From: Adiantum capillus-veneris
Lineage: Eukaryota > Streptophyta > Polypodiopsida > Polypodiales > Pteridaceae
Reading direction: 5' to 3'
Assembly: GCA_014529385.2 (NCBI GenBank)
Contig: CM043951.1
Span: 113,801,469-113,865,468 of the forward strand
Length of the DNA stretch: 64,000 nt
Under the pieces are notes generated by a model. That model ran no database searches. It worked only from the letters and a program-made list of their open reading frames with translations, and had not been told where the DNA came from. Below are positions 43,859 to 55,446 of this stretch, in pieces. The stretch's first letter is position 1. Every line of letters begins with the position of its first letter. A program made the translations under genes and the position numbers.

Positions 43859-44390
43859 AAAGGGGCTTTCTCCTCATGGACCTCTACATGTCATGAGGAG
43901 AAATCCCCTTTAGAGCCTCTTTTTCTAGCCTTTTGGACCTCTTTAGGTCTCAATTGAGGCAAGTAGACATCCGTCTCTAAAGTTTTTGAGTGCTCCAAAT
44001 GCACTAGTGGTGTTAGAATTGTCAAATTTCAAATCTAAATGATGACTCTATGATTAAATAAACAAACTAATTGATGATGCACACTATTATCATGTGAGTG
44101 GTCTCTCTCATATGCAAAAGACACTTGCATTGAATGAAAAGGTGATCGTTCTTAGAATCCTGTAGCCAAAAGTCCTCTACATGCCATGAGGAGAAAGCCC
44201 CTTAAGAGGCGCTATTTTCTCCTTTTTTACCTCTTTGTGTTTTTGATTGAAATATTTTTAGGTCTTTTTTACCTCTCCAGGTGTCTAATTGGACCTCTAA
44301 AAGGGGGGTTTCTCCTCATGGTGCACATCACTTTTGGCCAAGGGCAAAAAACCCTCTCTATGTCATGAGGAGAGAGCCCTAGTAGAGATG
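43859..44390. repeat. hairpin modules with CTCCTCATG/CATGAGGAG arms
   Basis: AAAGGGGCTTTCTCCTCATG (43859-43878) pairs at 19 of 20 positions with CATGAGGAGAAATCCCCTTT (43892-43911). Further arms lie at 44184 (CATGAGGAGAAAGCCCCTT), 44300 (AAAGGGGGGTTTCTCCTCATG) and 44364 (CATGAGGAGAGAGCCCT). Flanking text (GGTGTTAGAAT...TCAAAT) recurs near 44010 and 44485, so about 475 bp were duplicated. Confidence 0.75.
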
Positions 44391-44799
44391 TTTTTTTGGT
44401 CTTCTATTGACCTCTTTGGGTGTCTAATTGAGGTAAGTAGACCATCATTTCTTAAATTTTGGGCATTTTAGATGCATTTGTGGTGTTAGAATCATCAAAT
44501 TCCAGCTCCAAATGATAGTTCTACATTGGCATGATACTAACATCATTACTTATTTGAAATTTAAAAAGTACAAAATTGTTGATTCACTTTTTAGACCATC
44601 TAGTTGTCTTTTCATACGTATTCAAGAAACACAGAGACAGTTTTAATAGACATTTTTTAGAGAGAGAAATATAATTTCTTGCAAGGCCCTTTGAGTGATC
44701 TCTAAAATCTCCTAATGATAGATCCCATTGACATGCCAAAAGCATCTACGTGAGCATAAAAAATGACCTCCCAATTTGATTGGCGAAGGATCGGTTTCA

Positions 44800-45170
44800 T
44801 GTTAAGGGCTTTCTTTAGAGACTAGAAATTGGCTTTAAATTAGGGAGTCTAGATAAACTTTAACTTCTTTCTAGCTTTTTTCATATAATATAATAGCCTT
44901 TGTTGCAAACATATGAATAAACCTTTGATACAAATTAATGTACCTCGAAAAACCAAAACTCGCAGACATTTGTTGGTGCTTTGGCCTACTAAACACTTTG
45001 GATCTTCTCTTTGGCTATCTTAGTGCCATTTTTTGATGTGAAATGTCCTAGCAGTTGGCCCTTCCAAACCATGAAAAATTGTATAAAGGGATTTAGCTAT
45101 ATTCTCTTGTATTTTCATCTTTCAAATACCATCTCCATAAATAAGAGATGCATTTCTGTAGAATCCATAT
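44800..45170 (-). pseudogene. gypsy reverse transcriptase, C-terminal piece
   Basis: Minus strand. FMEMVFE... then LNPFIQFFMVWKGQLLGHFT and SKNGTKIAKEKIQSV correspond to the LNP.KC.F.V..G.LLGH..S..GI.I...KI block that follows YxDD. It abuts the right-hand TIR of element B, from which the YxDD side resumes at 45838. Confidence 0.55.
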
Positions 45171-45171
45171 C

Positions 45172-45834
45172 ATTAGGAGAGGATAGGGTCTAGGAAGACC
45201 TCTTTATTTTCCATGATATTATGGAGGTGATTAACATTTTAAGGAGTAGATCCATGCCATGTGTGCAAGAATGTTAGATATGTAAGAGAGGTGTAGGAGT
45301 GGTCAATCTCCCCCCAAAAAAGGAGGCATATAATTTTATGATTGTATGTCTTCCATAACTCCTACATATAATTAGGAGAGGATAGGGTCTAGGAAGACCT
45401 CTTTATTTTCCATGATATTATGGAGGTGATTAACATTTTAAGGAGTAGATCCATGCCATGTGTGCAAGAATGTTAGATATGTAAGAGAGGTGTAGGAGTG
45501 GTCAATCTCCCCCCAAAAAAGGAGGCATATAATTTTATGATTGTATGTCTTCCATAACTCCTACATACAATCTCAAATTTGGGAAAAGATTATAGATCTA
45601 CGATCTACACGTCGATTTCTTTTTATAGTTATGATAACGATATGGTTTTATCCACTAGATTTTATTTTTTTATTTTTTTTTGGGGGGTGGGGATTTGAAT
45701 TCAAATAAACTAGTGGTTTTGCTTGTTTAAATTCAAAAGTTGTCCTTTAATTGATTTCTTAATACTAAAAGTTTGACTTCTTTAAGATACCAAATAAAGA
45801 CGCCCTCCTAGAGCCTATTCTCTTCCTAATGCAA
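45172..45834. mobile_element. TIR element, copy B, inserted in gypsy reverse transcriptase
   Basis: Left end CATTAGGAGAGGATAGGGTC; reverse complement of the right end CATTAGGAAGAGAATAGGCTC. The inverted match extends about 30 bp through TCTAGGA...TCTTTATT. Inside is a 199-bp tandem duplication (45172-45370 and 45371-45569) whose units look identical, so it is recent. No ORF. Target-site duplication not resolved. Confidence 0.65.
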
Positions 45835-45837
45835 AAG

Positions 45838-46200
45838 ATTTTGAAGTCATCCATAGAAAATGCCAAAAGACTATGCAAGAACTCATTGAAGAGCTCCATT
45901 ACACATCGTTGAAATGTTGCTAGAGCATTACATAGACCAAATGGCTCGATCTTTTTCTATCTTCAATCAATTATACCCACTATACCCATCCATAAAACTC
46001 TACATTTCATGTCCAACTATCTCCACCAACATCATGTTTGTGAAGGGTAGTGAAAATGGGTCTTTGACTATGTGAGCATTATTTTTCCCGTAATCAACAC
46101 ATACCTTGAGTTTTTCATTCTTCTTTAAAACTACCACAATGGGAAATAGCCAACCACAACTTTCTACTTAGAAATGAGCCCCACCTATGGTAGGTTTTCA
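45838..46200 (-). pseudogene. gypsy reverse transcriptase, finger/palm piece
   Basis: Minus strand. VDYGKNNAHIVKDPFSLPFT, NMMLVEIVGHEM, SFMDGYSGYN (first catalytic Asp) and, in another frame, MELFNEFLHSLLAFSMDDFK (YxDD-type second motif as SMDD) are readable, with at least two stops. Confidence 0.6.
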
Positions 46201-47246
46201 ATTCCCTCCTTAACCATCTTTGAATAATTGAGATTTTTCAAGTACCTCTAGAGTTGTACTAGTTGTGCATCTAGTTTCAATGGTATCCAATATTGACATA
46301 GGTATGGGTTATCTTTTACATTTGTATGCTCCCGCGAAAAGACCTTCCAATATTTATGAAAAAGTTACTTGGATTTCTATTTGAATTATTACCTTAGAAT
46401 TGACTTCGAATCCAAATTTCATTTCTCTATTTCTTGATCGTCTTATTATCATCGTTCAACATTCCACACCCTTTCCATTTGCCTAGTTATTTATCTTCTT
46501 TGTTTTTGCACACATCTACTGCATATTCATCATAATATTTAGTTGTACTAGTTGAATACTCCTCTCGAGAAGTTTGTATCCTATTGTGTTTAGGTACATA
46601 TACATTTGCTGCCTATTTTTTGTGTCCTCTCCATCTATTCTTGTTTCTCCAATTATCTGGATTTCACCTTCTCCGAAGGACCTTCCATCTAGATTAGGTG
46701 CCCTTCCTCTAGTCTTGACTCACAAATGTTACTGGCAAATTTTTGTTTTTGTTACTTTGTCCTCTAGTGATCCTGAAGAACTACATTCACGTCTATTTGA
46801 GCTATGGATAAGATATTCGTTGATGTGTGATCTTGAAGAACTACATTCAAGTCTCTTTGAGCTATTGAGAATACATTCATTATGCTAACCTATCTTTTTA
46901 GTCCCATAATTCCTTTATAACTCCTCTAGGTGCACTGTTGTTCTCTAGCTTTTGGTGTTAATGGATTTGGAATGGATTCTTCTATTGGGTCCTTGCATGG
47001 TTAGTATTTGGCATGCATAGTCATGTTGGGCGCTCCTGCACTTCTTATCCCTGGAATTCCTATGAGCATGCTATATGCACCTTGGGCATCCAAAATCTCA
47101 AACTGGTTTTAAACTTTCATAAACCAACTCTGATTTGAAGCTTCTCAATGATACCACTATCCTCAAAAATCCTTTGGTTTACCATCTTGATTCTAAAAGG
47201 AGTAGGTTTCATCTTCTGAATCCCTAGTCTCTGCCTAACATGCTCT

Positions 47247-47432
47247 CTAAGAATTGTGACCAACACCGCCATCCAAAATGACCCTTGACACTGGTTCTCG
47301 CTTCTTTATGACCTTGTAGCTGATTTGAATGAGTGGTAACTTGATATGTTCAATTTCAAATAGGTTGATGGCCATTGTACCTAACTCCCTCTTCCTTTGC
47401 CTTTTGATGAACCTGGTAGATTCATGTAACAT
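47247..47432 (-). pseudogene. gypsy protease remnant
   Basis: Minus strand, 61 codons. KLPLIQISYKVIKKREPVSRVILDGGVG resembles gypsy proteases with a DGG[SA]G active-site variant. It ends at a stop shortly after and begins exactly where the copia-type LTR at 47432 starts. Confidence 0.4.
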
Positions 47433-48290
47433 GTTAAGATTAATTAGTAGCTAATTAGTGATTATAATCAAATGGTGTACTTAATGGAGGAGATAAAGCA
47501 GAAACAAAAGAGATACTAGAGAAAACAAAGGGAGAGAGAGAGAGAGAGACAGAGAGAGAATGTAAAAGTGCACATGATATATGTGGTCTAGGGGGTTTCA
47601 CTATTGAATACCCCCCTATATAATGTGCATTTGAAAGGTAATTAAAAAACCACTTTATTAACATGTTTGAATGAATGAAATGACCCCTTATTTTAATGTA
47701 TCTCTGTTAAATGGCCTAAATAAATTTCATTGCCAAACCCTTGAGGACTATTGAACTCGCATGGTACATTAACATGATTACATAGTGCAGCCCTCGAGTA
47801 TGTGGTTCAGGCTATGCCTACAAGAAAGTAGCCACTCAGTGGCTTTACCCTTGAAACTTGAAGTTACAAAGGGATTAGAAACACTTAATGGTCCTCTCAC
47901 TCGATTCTCTCTCTACCTTTCTTATATTCCCTTAGATTCACTCTCTTTCACCGCCACTTTGTGTCTGTAGAGGAGATCTCCTTTTATAGGGAAAAAGGAG
48001 CATCTATGGGCTACTCTCTCATGAAAGGTAGCCATCCATATGTAGACATGGACATGTGTATCTGCCTCAAGGGATTCACTAGTACCTTCGGTATGGTGGA
48101 AGTTGAGTGCACAATAGAGGGGGGTTTTTTTAGGCTTGTCATAAGCGTATACAATAGGGAGTGTCCCCCTATTATTTCATGCTCATATCATATGTGCAAG
48201 GGGGAAGATGGGGGGTATAAAGGGAGGGGTGAGAATAAGGGAAGGGGTATAAGTCTCATGCTCTTTTGGTTGACCCCTTTTGTCAATGAT
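47432..48290 (-). repeat. diverged solo LTR related to the copia element at 21-26 kb
   Basis: Blocks in the same order as the 25591-26369 LTR: TAGCTAATTAGTGATTATAA..ACTTAATGGAG, a (GA)n tract, GATATATGTGGT, AAAGTAGCCACTCAGTGGCT, ACAAAGGGATTAGAAACACTTAATGG, CTCCTTTTATAGGGAAAAAGG and CTCATGAAAGGTAGCCAT. An extra segment of about 220 bp (47586-47800) splits it. No internal copia sequence is attached; the upper boundary is approximate. Confidence 0.65.
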
Positions 48291-48298
48291 TGATATTT

Positions 48299-48450
48299 TG
48301 TGTAACCATCATTACGCATGGTGGGGTATTTATTAAGAGAGAGAGAGAGCCATATATGTATATGTAAGTATGTTTTGTGTAACCATCATCAGGCATGGTG
48401 GAGTGTTTACTTTTCAAAAGAGAGAACCATGAATGTACGTGTAAGTATGT
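48299..48450. repeat. 75-80-bp imperfect tandem duplication
   Basis: GTGTAACCATCATTACGCATGG and GTGTAACCATCATCAGGCATGG start the two units; both end GTAAGTATGTTT. Only the first unit has a (GA)n insert. Confidence 0.75.
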
Positions 48451-49061
48451 TTAGATATTAATAAAACCAGGATCCTCAATTGTTTAAATGAAAAAACCTT
48501 GTGTATTCTAGACACTTTTGGTTTGAGAGTCTCGTTAAAATGAAACATGTATAGAAACTGGAGATTGGGGGAGGACAAATAGAGAGCAAGGAACAAGGTG
48601 AAAAGTGAAGCTTTTGCTTTAAATTGGCAAGTAGTCCCAAAAAAAACAAAATAAAGTGTTAAGCAAGAAATTTAAAAAAAAACTTGAGTGCTATTGAATG
48701 AATGAGCGTTCTGAAGCAAGTACAAATTGACAATTCAATTAACTTGAAAGAGTTAACCTTGCGATTGTCCTTCAAAGCTATGCTATAAAATCTAGGACTC
48801 ACTACCTCCATGCATTTTGGTCCCCTATCAAGATGCAATGTTTGCTACCTACAATCAAGTTAAAGAAGTTAAAGAAGCATAAGCTTGATGGGCCCAAACT
48901 TTATTTCTTAGGTTTGGAGATACCATCTTTCTTTTTTGCTTGCCACTTTCTAAGGCCTTTTAAGCCTTGTAAAAGTGCATTTTTCTATTTGCCTATACCA
49001 CTTTCTCGGATCTTCAAGCCACCAACATAGATCGTAAAAGCATCGTGAGGAGTCAAAAGCA

Positions 49062-49274
49062 GTGAGATTCTCTTTCTTGATTAGACCACAAGCTTGTGCT
49101 GAGATGAAGGATTTGGACCAAGTTTGTGGGGTGCACACTAAGCTCTACGATAATGCAATGTTCGGAAATACTCTGGTTGATATGTATGTTAAATGTGATG
49201 TATTTAGGAGCTTCATAATTGAAATGTTTCTTTTTGGATGGAATTGGTTCAGAATATGCCTAACATGGCAGTGA
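49062..49274 (+). pseudogene. PLS-type pentatricopeptide repeat (PPR) gene fragment
   Basis: Plus strand, about 70 codons. QACAEMKDLDQVCGVHTKLY then FGNTLVDMYVKCDV and GWNWF follow the pattern of plant PLS-class PPR proteins (KACASLKDLEQG..VH..I, GN.LVDMYAKCG, VSWN). These are organelle RNA-editing or processing factors whose genes are hundreds of codons long, so one to two motifs remain here. The upstream 60 bp and the downstream end show no further motif. Probably a retrocopy or transposon-captured piece. Confidence 0.7.
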
Positions 49275-50518
49275 GGTCTTAGGGCCATGGATTAAGGGCC
49301 ACTCAATGGAGGGGAGAACTAAGGGCTTAAGGCCTAATGGCTGTCCACATAAATGGCCATTTTTTGAACACGCCAATGCTCAAAAAGAACTTTCCGGGTA
49401 GATTTTGATATGAAAAAGTTCAGAGGTAAATCAACTAATTTTAAAAGTTTTTACACTAACTTTTTCTAAATTTTGTAAGTTTTCTCACCTTAAAATTTTA
49501 AAAAATAAAATTGTAGGTGGAAACCTAAGTTTTTTCCTTTTCGTGAATTGTTTATCTAAGATCTATGCGTGAGCCTGCAACCAAACCCAAGTTGTTTTTG
49601 AGACCCGTTGAGCTTCATATTTGAAATCTATGAACGAGTCTACAACCCCTGTTTGTAGATGCTTGCAATCCTCAAGGGGGCCTATTTGCAAAGACGCTTG
49701 TATGATGAGTCAAGACATGCAATGAACGACAAAGCCCTCCTCTTGAGTCTCTCTTGCAAACACATTGAGACAATCAGTATGACTATATGAGGGTTCACGA
49801 GATCCCACATCCTAGCACCTACTTTAAAACATGTTGAGGACAAAGAGCATGAGGTAAGCCTTCAGTCCTCAGTATAGCAGATAATTGTTTTTTGGCTGCT
49901 TTGAAATGTGCATACAACATGTGAGAGATCTCGTCTCTAGCCCTTTTTGATAAAACACCGAGGCTAAAGAGTATGAGGTAGGCCTTTAGTCATGCTGAAT
50001 CTTAGAAGTGCTTAGTTTTGATCATTTCTTACATTGCTAGTTGAAGTACCTTAGGCTATATAGATATAGTCCATGTAGTGGATTATTTGATATTTTCAAT
50101 AGCTATTTCATGTCCAGTCAAAAACACATGCTCGAAGCATGTAGGCATCTTAAGGAAGGCTAAGGTATACATAGAGAAGTTTCTACCAATGATCAAGTGA
50201 GTGAGAGTTCTCTACAAAGTTATGCATCATTTTTTTCTTTTGCAAAGGTCATGCTTTTGATTGCTCAAAAGAGCTATTATTTCACCTTGGGGTCCACTAA
50301 GATAGATAATAGTGTTGTGGACATTAAAGATGAGATGAACCAAAAGCAAGATTTGGCTATGGATCATAGTGCAAGACCCAAACAGATGAGAGAAATATTT
50401 AAGCAAGCAACAAGCAGTGTGAGGGTACATGTGCACGGATGTGTGCCTGTGTGGTGTGGTGCGAAGCGTGCAGGGAAGGGGAGAAGCAGAAGAGTGTGGG
50501 TGGAGCAACCTTAGGAAG
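49275..50518. other. no gene recognised
   Basis: Two related blocks (CAAAGAGCATGAGGTAAGCCTTCAGTC near 49845 and TAAAGAGTATGAGGTAGGCCTTTAGTC near 49967) show an old duplication about 120 bp apart. Open frames at 50197-50514 (plus) and 50227-50508 (minus) overlap and have no motif. Confidence 0.4.
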
Positions 50519-50642
50519 TAGAGTGAGTGAGGAGGTCCTTATTCATATGTATATAATGAATAAATGTACATACACACGATAGACAGGCGGTCCACATTGG
50601 ACGTCCGGACCGAGGCAAAGGCGCAACGCCTTTATCCCAACA
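50519..50642 (-). repeat. copia-type LTR edge with adjacent polypurine tract
   Basis: On the minus strand AAGTGGGAGTT (50643-50653) is followed by TGTTGGGATAAAGG, the same layout as the copia polypurine tract and LTR start at 21.6 kb (AGTGGGAGAT, TGTTAAG). The other LTR boundary is not visible. Confidence 0.5.
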
Positions 50643-51218
50643 AACTCCCACTTAAAGACGATGCATCGATAAGTGAGACCTACTAGATAAAATACTAGTA
50701 TGTACAAGAAACTAGGTGAGAGATTCTCTCAACCTATGCCCACTCGCTCACTTTTTTGATCTACGTGCAACCATATCGGCTCTAGTGGTAAGCGAGCATG
50801 TGTATCCACCATGCTAGAGCCTGCATGTAAGTCTTGCACACAACTCTGTATGGTGTACAAAGCTCTATGAAGTGTCATGTTAGTGCCAGTCATCGTATGA
50901 CAGACAATCCTTGTTGAAAATGCTCTCACTCTAGCTACTAGGTCGGGCCTCGACACTAGTAGGCCATACATGAGACACTCAAACACTGAAAAAATCTGTG
51001 CAAACATGTCTGCACTAGCCTCCCATGTGCTATCTGCATGTACTGCATCATCAAGACTACGCATCACATATGGATGTGTCAACACCGACACTAGGATGGC
51101 TACGTCTCTCACACCCATAGGCGGAATTGTGCCCTAGTATCAATTCATCAACCTCTAGCATGAGCATATCAAACAACTCCATGTCTATCTTCTATGTATG
51201 TGTCTCTAGGGAGCAGGC

Positions 51219-51572
51219 CTACTCTACCTCTACATGCACAAACTTTGACAACACCTGTTGTGTCTCACTAGAGAACTTCCACTCTACCTCTCTCTCTACA
51301 TAGTCTACTAGGACATGCTTCATAGCTAGATGCTCTATCTTGTGATCATGGTGGAGCTCACGTGCGAAGGAGAAACGTCTCGTCTCTTTCTCAAAGCATG
51401 CCAAAAAAAAAACCAAGAGCATGATGTCTTGTACCTCAGACATATGCATAGGATATATCAAGACGCTATGGGCTCCTTTGGAAATCACTAATGAACCACA
51501 CTGCATCTGGAAATACTCTGCTCTAAGAAATGTCTGACAACCAAAATCTTCTAATTGTCTCACTGAGATCAA
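51219..51572 (-). pseudogene. possible copia RNase H end remnant
   Basis: Minus strand. RELHHDHKIEHLAMKHVLVD, YVEREVEWKFSSETQQVL loosely fits the copia C-terminal block (H.R.KHI.I..H.IRD.V..GEV...F..T..Q.AD). The polypurine tract about 570 bp downstream on the same strand supports it. A further frame at 50729-51118 has no clear motif. Confidence 0.35.
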
Positions 51573-52218
51573 ACTCTATCTTAGTTGAGGAACATAACGA
51601 ACATGATGTAGGGTATATGATGCACCCCTGGTCAAAGACAAACAAACATCTCTTGCACCCTCTATGTTACATGATGAACCATCAGAAAGTCGCATGCAAC
51701 CAAGTCTTCCACTAGAAAATTTGTTGAACCACTCATAACATTGTGTGACGTTGAAAGCAACATCTCTATCTAGTTACCACTGTGGAGAAAGTGTGCTATC
51801 CATGAACATATATGCAAGAGGTACACTCGAGCCAAGCATGACATCACTATCACTCGTATAGATTGCCTCTCTAATATGTGTCAAAGTTGTACCTTCATCA
51901 CGCATACATCTCTCCTGATATCTCATACGTTTGAAACAAAGGTGTCGATTGTGTCCTGTGTGACCACAATGCCAACATCATACATATCGGCGGTAATAAT
52001 GAGACCTCCATCTCTCAAGAGTCATTGTTGTAGACTCTAAACTGTCACACATGTTTGCTGTCATAATTGAATGCCAAAATGGAAACAAAGTGGGAGATCT
52101 GCGACCATTACACAATCATAAATAAAAATTGGTGCTCACATATGCATAAAACAATTCCACAATTTTCTATCTGGAGGCACACAACTTAGGACAAACTGCT
52201 CAATTTAGCATAAAGCAC

Positions 52219-52480
52219 ATAACCATACACGCAAGTAGAGAGAAAAGTAGCTCGAAATGCATCCCACAAGAGAAACTGTCTGCAAAAATTTGTAAAAGAA
52301 CCTGTGAAACGTGCGACTGTCTATCTCTAGCCACACAAAGATACACAGTAACCATACATGCAAGTAGAGAGCACACTAGCTCAAAATGCATCCCACAAGA
52401 GAAACTGCCTGCACAAATCTATTAAAAAACCTGTGAAACGTGCGATTGTTTATCTCTAGCCACACAAAGATACACAATCC
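52219..52480. repeat. 129-bp tandem duplication
   Basis: AACCATACACGCAAGTAGAGAG at 52221 recurs as AACCATACATGCAAGTAGAGAG at 52350, and both units run through GCATCCCACAAGAGAAACTG and GTGAAACGTGCGA. Flanking DNA has dispersed AAAGTGGGAGTAAAC motifs (52530-52730). Confidence 0.85.
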
Positions 52481-52739
52481 TCACTCATGGGAGAGTGGGT
52501 ACAAGAACACCAAACTATGTCCAAGCGTCAAAGTGAGAGTAAACACGCAATCACTATCAAAGTGGGAATATAATGACCACTGTACAAGATGGCATAACAC
52601 TACAAACTTTTATGGCGATAAGACGGGGAAAAATAAACAGACTTTCCTTTGTAAAATGAGCCAAAACTCAACGCAAACCGCAAGCCAGATAACTGCAGAT
52701 AACTACCAAAGTGGGAGTAAACTCGACCACTAAACCATC

Positions 52740-55100
52740 AGAGAGAAAATTGCAGATACGCATAAACCATGGTGAGAATCAAGGGAAAATCCGATAGAAT
52801 TGTCCCTGTTTTTTTAGCAAAGTCTCAAAAAATCTCACCCAAAAATTGCACCAAAATAAGCACTTGGTGTCTTAGTTAACAAATCCACAAATGGTATACA
52901 TAGCACTATCAAAACCCTGGCAATGTGTCTCACTCTTGAATGAGTGTCTCTATGGACCTGTGCTTGTCTGAAAATTGGCAGACCTGTGAACCTGGTACCT
53001 GCGAGCTATAGCTAACTCAAATTGTATTGACAAATTCATGCATAGCACAAGACCATGTCAAAAACTATTTGGAATGCTCCACACAATCGTACATGACCAA
53101 TACATGTGTTGCATTAGCTGTGCTAGAAAGACTATGCTATTTGTGAGAAGAAAACGCTAATAAAGTGGCACACACTACCTCATCAATCGGTAAACTCGTC
53201 GACCAGAAACACGTGCCAAGAGATGACAGTGCTCAAGGGAAAATCCGCTTTGGAATGGACCATTGGAGCCAAATGTATTGTATGTGTTTTTTCATAGCCA
53301 AAAAATGGAGAATCGTCGAAGCCAAAACACCGTGGAGACTATGTTGGTTTAGGCCACTTCGATGGGGGCTAAAGGAGAGCCGATGGCGCTCTTGCATGTC
53401 AATCTCCTGTAGTGTCAAAGGTCGTGAAGCGGATGTGTTGGGCAAAACCTTTGGAGCCAAATCCACTCCGAAATGGGGCGTGGGAGGGAAGTCGATGGTG
53501 AAGCTACGTTGGAGGAGAGACCTACCACTCTTGCTCATGCTTGTTAAGTAGAGGCCGAGGAAAATGTCATCGATGTCATCTTCCATTGCCGAGCGAAAGC
53601 ATTGATGTTGTGGCCACTTGTGCTCGAAGCCGAGAAAATGCTCAATGTTGCCTTCCGCCATCGGTGAAAGCATGCTAGCTAAATAGCTGCCTTATCGGTG
53701 TTAAAACCAATGCCGAACTAATGTCAGAGACGATATTGAGCCAATGGGAAGCGGAGCCGATGCCAAAACAAGAAGGTGCAGCCGCAATCCCAAGAGAGGA
53801 TGTCATCGATGTCAAGGTCTTCGATGCTCCAAAACCTAACGGAGCTACGTAACTGAGAGCATTCTCGCTCTGACTCGCTTGTCAGATCTCTTAAGATTTC
53901 CCACAGTGAGAGAATCGTTCTCTCTCTATATATCTACTTTGATGCCGAGAACTCAAGGGTCATGACCAATCTCGTCTCGTGAAGATGTCCATAGAGTAGC
54001 CATAGGCAAAAAACAGATAAAATATGAAAGAGTTATAGCCACTCAAAACCGGGGTTGTACTCTTTGTTTCTCAAAACTGAGCTCTTTGGAATTTGTGCAG
54101 GTGTTGCAACTATTAAAATGGGGGTCTTTCCAAAAAAAATCTTTCTCTTCTCAGTCGAAAAGTCTCTTTTGTAGGCCTCTTTTAATTGGTTCATTTTTTG
54201 CCTTTTTTGGGTAGAAAATGAGGTGTTGTTAGCCTTTTGACCAAGGGAATGGGGTGGGGGCAAGTGTCTAGGGACCATAAATTGAAGCCAGGTGCCTCTC
54301 CAACTGGGTAGGAACCCAAAAAATGCACCCCTTCTCCCCCATGAAGTCCATGAGCCCCTCCATAGCCATAGAAAACTTCAATTGGATGCTATTAGGCTAG
54401 AGAGGAAGATATGGAACTTTGAACCTATTTATAAATGCCTCACTATATACATGCAAACCCCATAAGTAATTGATGAAGGTGAGATAAGGTCTTGGCCACT
54501 ATCCATAAAAATGAGATTGTTAGAACATTCATTGCTATCTGTGGGAAGATAGGTACACGATTGTCTCACCACATGTTATTGATGTTAGATCAACCATAGA
54601 CATCCTAACCTACCAGTAATTATTTTTTAACAAGAGCTTTGGTTTGTCAAGGTAAAAAGTGTCGAGTACAAGCCTCATTAGTATTGTTTTACAAAATCAA
54701 TCTTGGTTTGGCTAGTGTCAATTGACATTCTGGCCATCATCCTTGTAGCCCCTTGTTTTTCCTACAAAGGAATCATTCAATAGGCTAAGCCTAAACAGAG
54801 GTCATCCTATATATATAAGACATTTTGATCCTAAGTTACCCGATGCATGAAAATGCTAGGATGAGTACACTATACATGTATTTAAAGGAAGTGTGGTTAT
54901 GCACAAAAGGTGCAGGTAGTGTAACTACATTTCTTGAGTGTTTGAGGAATGGTTGTGCGATCCATGTTGACTACTATAGTTGCAATCCTACTTGACATCT
55001 AGTGAAGGATATCTCAATTCCTAGATAAAAACATGTTAAATAAACTCTTTGTGTATAGTCTATTGGAGTTTTTCTTGGATCACTATTAGGTCTCCCCAAT
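52740..55100. other. no gene recognised
   Basis: Overlapping open frames on opposite strands at 53165-53551 (plus) and 53233-53673 (minus) are the only long ones. The minus frame (MAEGNIEHFLGFEHKWPQHQ, then EDDIDDIFLG) is in the right place and orientation to be the gag start of the copia remnant at 50.5-51.6 kb, but the similarity is too weak to claim. Confidence 0.3.
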
Positions 55101-55107
55101 CTCAAAA

Positions 55108-55408
55108 AAATAAAAATTCTCTCTCTCAAAACATATTTACTGCATAAGCGAAGGGTGAGTTCAGAAAAATAAAAATTCTCTCTCTCAAAACATATTTAGT
55201 GCATAAGCAAAGGGTGAGTTCAGGAAATAAAAAGACAAATGAAAGTGGAAAGTCAATAGACATATGAAGGTGGAAAGTCAAAAGACGCATGAAGATCGAA
55301 AGTCAAAAGATGCATGAAGATAGAAAGTCAAAAGACCTTTTATGTTCATATAAATAGGTGTTTCTCTTCTCTTTTATTTTCCCTTTAGCATTTTCTTATC
55401 TTCAAAGT

Positions 55409-55444
<36 letters not shown>

Positions 55445-55446
55445 CC
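55108..55446. repeat. tandem repeats and a long poly(C) tract
   Basis: A 56-bp unit (AAAATAAAAATTCTCTCTCTC...AAGGGTGAGTTCAG) occurs twice at 55108-55222. A 23-24-bp unit (AGACGCATGAAGATCGAAAG) occurs about five times at 55230-55340. A run of about 32 C follows at 55410-55441. Confidence 0.85.

Larger units (their letters stand above)
42186..47432 (-). mobile_element. degenerate Ty3/gypsy element, invaded by TIR elements
   Basis: Minus-strand order protease (47.25-47.43), reverse transcriptase (46.2-45.84, continuing 45.17-44.8), RNase H (43.5-43.3), integrase (43.1-42.4) is normal for gypsy. The reverse transcriptase is split by TIR element B and the stretch before RNase H by a CTCCTCATG hairpin element. 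Many stops and shifts; no LTR identified. Confidence 0.65.

Noticed and set aside
50729-51118. 129-codon minus-strand ORF as copia RNase H (LMYGLLVSRPDL)
   Set aside because: The match is short, and its order relative to the other RNase H-like segment (51219-51572) is reversed from that expected.
53165-53673. Overlapping ORFs on opposite strands (128 and 146 codons)
   Set aside because: No recognisable domain in either; neither can be preferred without homology data.
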